From NCBI GenBank assembly GCA_002479645.1, contig DLOO01000070.1:9729-18286 (forward strand): a DNA stretch of 8,558 nt, written 5' to 3'. Source of the DNA: Lachnoclostridium sp. UBA7482. Lineage in GTDB: Bacteria > Bacillota > Clostridia > Lachnospirales > Lachnospiraceae. The translations under genes were made by a program, and so were the position numbers. Each line of letters begins with the position of its first letter. Position 1 is the first letter of the stretch. Below are positions 6,156 through 8,558 of the stretch, one piece after another. Below the pieces are notes generated by a model, which was given only the letters and a program-made list of their open reading frames with translations, did no database searches and was not told the origin of the DNA.

Positions 6156-7406
6156 ATGAGCTTATCGCAGATGCTCCGGCGAATTGAAATCAAGCGCGCC
6201 ATGCACATTTTGCCGCAGTATTTTATCGGAACGCTCCTTTTGTCTTTCGTGATTGCCCTTCTTGCTCTCGGCGGGACGATGATGGGAAAGAAGACAGAGG
6301 AAAAAGCGGCGGTTCAGATTGCGCTTGTCTTAAACGACAATGTGGAGCTTTCGACGCTTGGTATGCAGATTCTGGAAAATGCACAGAGTACCGACGGACT
6401 TTGCAGCTTCTCGACGGTGACGGAAGAGGAAGCGATGGCAGGTCTTCGGAACGGAACCTTTCATGGCGCGGTCATTTTCCCGAACCGATTTGTTGATGAT
6501 GTGACTTCTTCGGAAAGAGCAGAGGCACATGTGTATTCTCCGAGGTTTGGGAATTCCTTTAACGATGCGATTCTGAAAGGATTGACGGATGCCGGAGGGG
6601 TATTGCTTTCGGCTGCCGAGGCGGGTGTTGAAAACGTCCGAAATTACTGCGTCAAGTATGACGTTGATAAAACCGTCCGCTGGGAGCTGGTCGACGAAGC
6701 CAATGCCCTGATTGCCGAATACTGCATGTCCCGCGAAGAGACCTTCGTGAAGGATACGGCATCCGGCACCGGGGCGGTTAATCCGGTGCAGTATTATTTT
6801 TGTGCCGCCGTTGTCCTTTTGCTGCTTTTGGGCGGTATCAGCTGCGGTCCGCTTCTAAAGGGCGATACCGGGGCTTACCGGAACCAGCTGATTCACCATC
6901 GAATCGGTCCCGTGCAGCAGCTTATGGCAAAATACATGGCGGTTACGGCACTTTTTGCAGTTCTGTATGCGGCGATATTTGTCGGCATCGGATGCGGGCG
7001 GATTGCGGCGCCGAAGCTAATGCTGCGGTTGTTCGGAATCGGCAGTACGAAGGAGCTGCTGTTCTGGTTTGTCAGCGGACTTCCGGTTTTATTTCTTGCG
7101 GCAGCGATCGTGGTGTTTGTGTATGCATTTTCTGCAAATCAGATCGGCGGCATTTTGCTGCTGTTTTTAGTGAGCGTCCTGATGGGCTATGCATCGGGTT
7201 GTCTGGCGCCGTCCGCATTCCTGCCTTCAAAGCTTCGCGAAATCGGTGATGCCCTGCCGACGGCGGCGATGTTTTCGATGCTGCGAAACGGTGTGCGTCA
7301 GGTGTGGGATTGGAGCGTATTGCGGCTTCTTGCAGTACATACCGCATTCTGGCTGTGCCTTGCCTGCCTTGTGACGAAGGGGAAAGTTTGGTGGGACGCA
7401 CGATAG
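6156..7406 (+). CDS. ABC-2 type permease, first of a pair
   Basis: This 416-aa integral membrane protein should form half of an export channel with the second permease, powered by the upstream ATPase. It has TM1 at about 21-43, then a ~165-residue extracytoplasmic domain (44-208), then five more hydrophobic segments at about 211-231, 257-279, 299-325, 330-350 and 386-406. This TM1-large loop-TM2-6 plan is that of the ABC2_membrane_3 group (NatB/YhaP, LnrM/LnrN). The region MGYASGCLAPSAFLPSKL (343-360), followed by LPTAAMF, matches the usual SG-x-P-x-P pattern between the last helices. The external domain begins with a short strand (VQIALVLND) and carries a second one at GTFHGAVIFP. It starts 36 nt after the 519-aa gene with a strong ribosome binding site. 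Family call firm; substrate unknown. Confidence 0.9.
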   Translation: MSLSQMLRRIEIKRAMHILPQYFIGTLLLSFVIALLALGGTMMGKKTEEKAAVQIALVLNDNVELSTLGMQILENAQSTDGLCSFSTVTEEEAMAGLRNGTFHGAVIFPNRFVDDVTSSERAEAHVYSPRFGNSFNDAILKGLTDAGGVLLSAAEAGVENVRNYCVKYDVDKTVRWELVDEANALIAEYCMSREETFVKDTASGTGAVNPVQYYFCAAVVLLLLLGGISCGPLLKGDTGAYRNQLIHHRIGPVQQLMAKYMAVTALFAVLYAAIFVGIGCGRIAAPKLMLRLFGIGSTKELLFWFVSGLPVLFLAAAIVVFVYAFSANQIGGILLLFLVSVLMGYASGCLAPSAFLPSKLREIGDALPTAAMFSMLRNGVRQVWDWSVLRLLAVHTAFWLCLACLVTKGKVWWDAR

Positions 7407-7422
7407 CAGAAAAAGCGTCCGG

Positions 7423-7448
7423 CAAGCCTGCGGAGCGCGGAAGGCTTG
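7423..7448 (+). repeat. Stem-loop between the two permease genes
   Basis: CAAGCCT (7423-7429) and AGGCTTG (7442-7448) are perfect inverted repeats enclosing a GC-rich 12-nt loop that can partly self-pair (GCG-gag-CGC). A second, 4-bp hairpin GCCC/GGGC follows at 7463-7474. Neither is followed by a T-run. They occupy the 97-nt gap between the permease genes, which is otherwise empty apart from the next ribosome binding site. They may tune the relative output of the two subunits, but this is an inference. Confidence 0.35.
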
Positions 7449-7503
7449 GAATCCGTGAAGAAGCCCGTAGGGGCAAATGCGAAGAGAAAGGAGGCGGCAA
7501 GCC

Positions 7504-8558
7504 ATGAAACGAATGGGAATTTGGATCTTGCTGATGAGCAGGCGACTGTTAAAACGGCCGTCGTTTGTTATTATTTTGTGCGTGCTGCCGTGCCTTTTGC
7601 TGTCGTATCGCTATCTGATTCAGAAGCAGGACAGCTCTATCCGGGTGGGGCTGTATTTTGAAGAGGGGGCAAATGCGTTTACAAGTCAGATGCAGGCCGC
7701 GCTGAAAAATAACGATATTTTCGCACGATTTTATGTATGCCCGTCGGAGCAGGAGCTTTACAATGACGTTGCCGCAGGGCGTGCAGAATGCGGATACATT
7801 TTTGATAAGGATATTCAGGAACGGTTTTTGCAGAAGGACTGGGAGGCGGCAGTTACCGTTGTGGTTTCCGATAACAGCCGCTATGCAGATTACATAAGTG
7901 AGACGGTTTACGCACGCCTGTTCTATACGCTGGCGGATGAATTGATGACGAATTTTCTCTCAGACCGTGCGGAATTTGGCGAGGGACGCGAGGAGATTGA
8001 GCAAATGTTTACCGAGGCATACCATTATGCCGACGGTCAGCCGTCGATTTTCCAGTTCCATTATCTCGATGTGCATAACAATGATCTGACAGATGAGGCG
8101 GTAAAGGACGATACGGATCATAATTATCTGACCAAACCGATTCGCGGTACCGTTGCGCTGTTTGTACTGCTTTCCGGACTGGCGGGACTCGTGTTCTGGT
8201 TCCAGGATGAGCAGGAGGGCAGGTTTCGTGCATTTGCCTATTACCGGAGACCTCTTCTGAATCTTGGTTCGCTGATGCTTCCGGTTGGAATCGGCTGTGT
8301 GGTTGCGTTTGTGTGTCTCCTGTTTTCGGGAATCGGGCGAAATCCTCTGACGGAGGCGGCATTTATGCTATTGTTCTGTCTGCTGGTTACCGGGTTCTGC
8401 AATCTGCTGCGTCTTTTGGTTCCCAGTGTAAATGCGGTCTGTGCGATGATTCCGATTCTGTCCATAGCCAGTTATTTGTGCTGTCCCGTGATTCTTGACT
8501 TGGTTCCGGTCGTGCCGGCAGTCGGGTATATCCGGCCGATTTTGATTGTGGATTATTA
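7504..8558 (+). CDS. ABC-2 type permease, second of a pair (3' partial)
   Basis: The frame is open from the ATG at 7504 to the end of the window, giving 351 residues without a stop codon, so the gene continues outside. GGAGG (7490-7494) lies nine bases before the ATG. The layout mirrors the first permease: a basic N-terminus (MSRRLLKR), TM1 at about 19-37, an extracytoplasmic domain at about 39-212, then hydrophobic segments at about 213-233, 251-275, 283-304 and 308-330. The Pro-rich YLCCPVILDLVPVVP (324-338), before GYIRP, resembles the SG-x-P-x-P region near the end of such permeases, so perhaps only 40-70 residues are missing. The external domain has strand-like segments IRVGLYF, ECGYIFD and AVTVVVSD at positions equivalent to those of permease 1. 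It presumably pairs with that protein in a heterodimeric exporter. Confidence 0.88.
   Translation, partial: MKRMGIWILLMSRRLLKRPSFVIILCVLPCLLLSYRYLIQKQDSSIRVGLYFEEGANAFTSQMQAALKNNDIFARFYVCPSEQELYNDVAAGRAECGYIFDKDIQERFLQKDWEAAVTVVVSDNSRYADYISETVYARLFYTLADELMTNFLSDRAEFGEGREEIEQMFTEAYHYADGQPSIFQFHYLDVHNNDLTDEAVKDDTDHNYLTKPIRGTVALFVLLSGLAGLVFWFQDEQEGRFRAFAYYRRPLLNLGSLMLPVGIGCVVAFVCLLFSGIGRNPLTEAAFMLLFCLLVTGFCNLLRLLVPSVNAVCAMIPILSIASYLCCPVILDLVPVVPAVGYIRPILIVDY

Noticed and set aside
1..8558. CRISPR arrays, insertion sequences, tRNA or rRNA genes, phage genes
   Set aside because: No spaced direct repeats, transposase motifs, terminal inverted repeats or RNA gene signatures were seen; nearly all sequence is accounted for by the listed genes.

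Overview
The window looks like a piece of a Gram-positive Clostridia-type chromosome, most likely a Lachnospiraceae-like anaerobe. This is inferred from near-balanced base composition, strong AGGAGG-type ribosome binding sites, tight co-directional packing, and the kinds of proteins present. No sequence search was run, so the taxonomy is tentative. All recognised genes lie on the + strand. No rRNA, tRNA, CRISPR array or insertion sequence was seen.

Region 1 (1-761) holds the C-terminal half of a MATE-family multidrug/sodium antiporter whose start lies outside the window. It is closed by a convincing intrinsic terminator. Region 2 (about 750-3598) begins with a probable extended -10 promoter packed against that terminator and a 12-bp perfect palindrome in the presumed leader. 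It then carries a 687-aa cytoplasmic GH13 alpha-glucan hydrolase (neopullulanase/cyclomaltodextrinase-like, all catalytic residues present) and, 62 nt later, an intact endonuclease III (nth).

Region 3 (3599-8558, running off the end) is the most interesting part. A 122-nt intergenic stretch with a possible promoter leads into a 31-aa single-span membrane peptide. Next come a 224-aa ABC ATPase, a 519-aa unrecognised protein with one N-terminal membrane anchor and a large extracytoplasmic part, and two ABC-2-type permeases. The permeases share one layout: TM1, a roughly 165-175-residue extracytoplasmic domain, then a block of TM helices. The second permease is truncated by the window edge but open throughout. 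The cassette reads as an ABC-2 exporter with one ATPase gene and two permease genes, plus an anchored accessory protein and a micropeptide. Its substrate cannot be told from the sequence.

The ATPase, both permeases, the GH13 enzyme and Nth are confident family calls. The 31-aa and 519-aa proteins have no function that can be read from sequence. The most notable regulatory-looking spot is a perfect 9-bp hairpin just before the 519-aa gene, whose start codon has no adjacent ribosome binding site.
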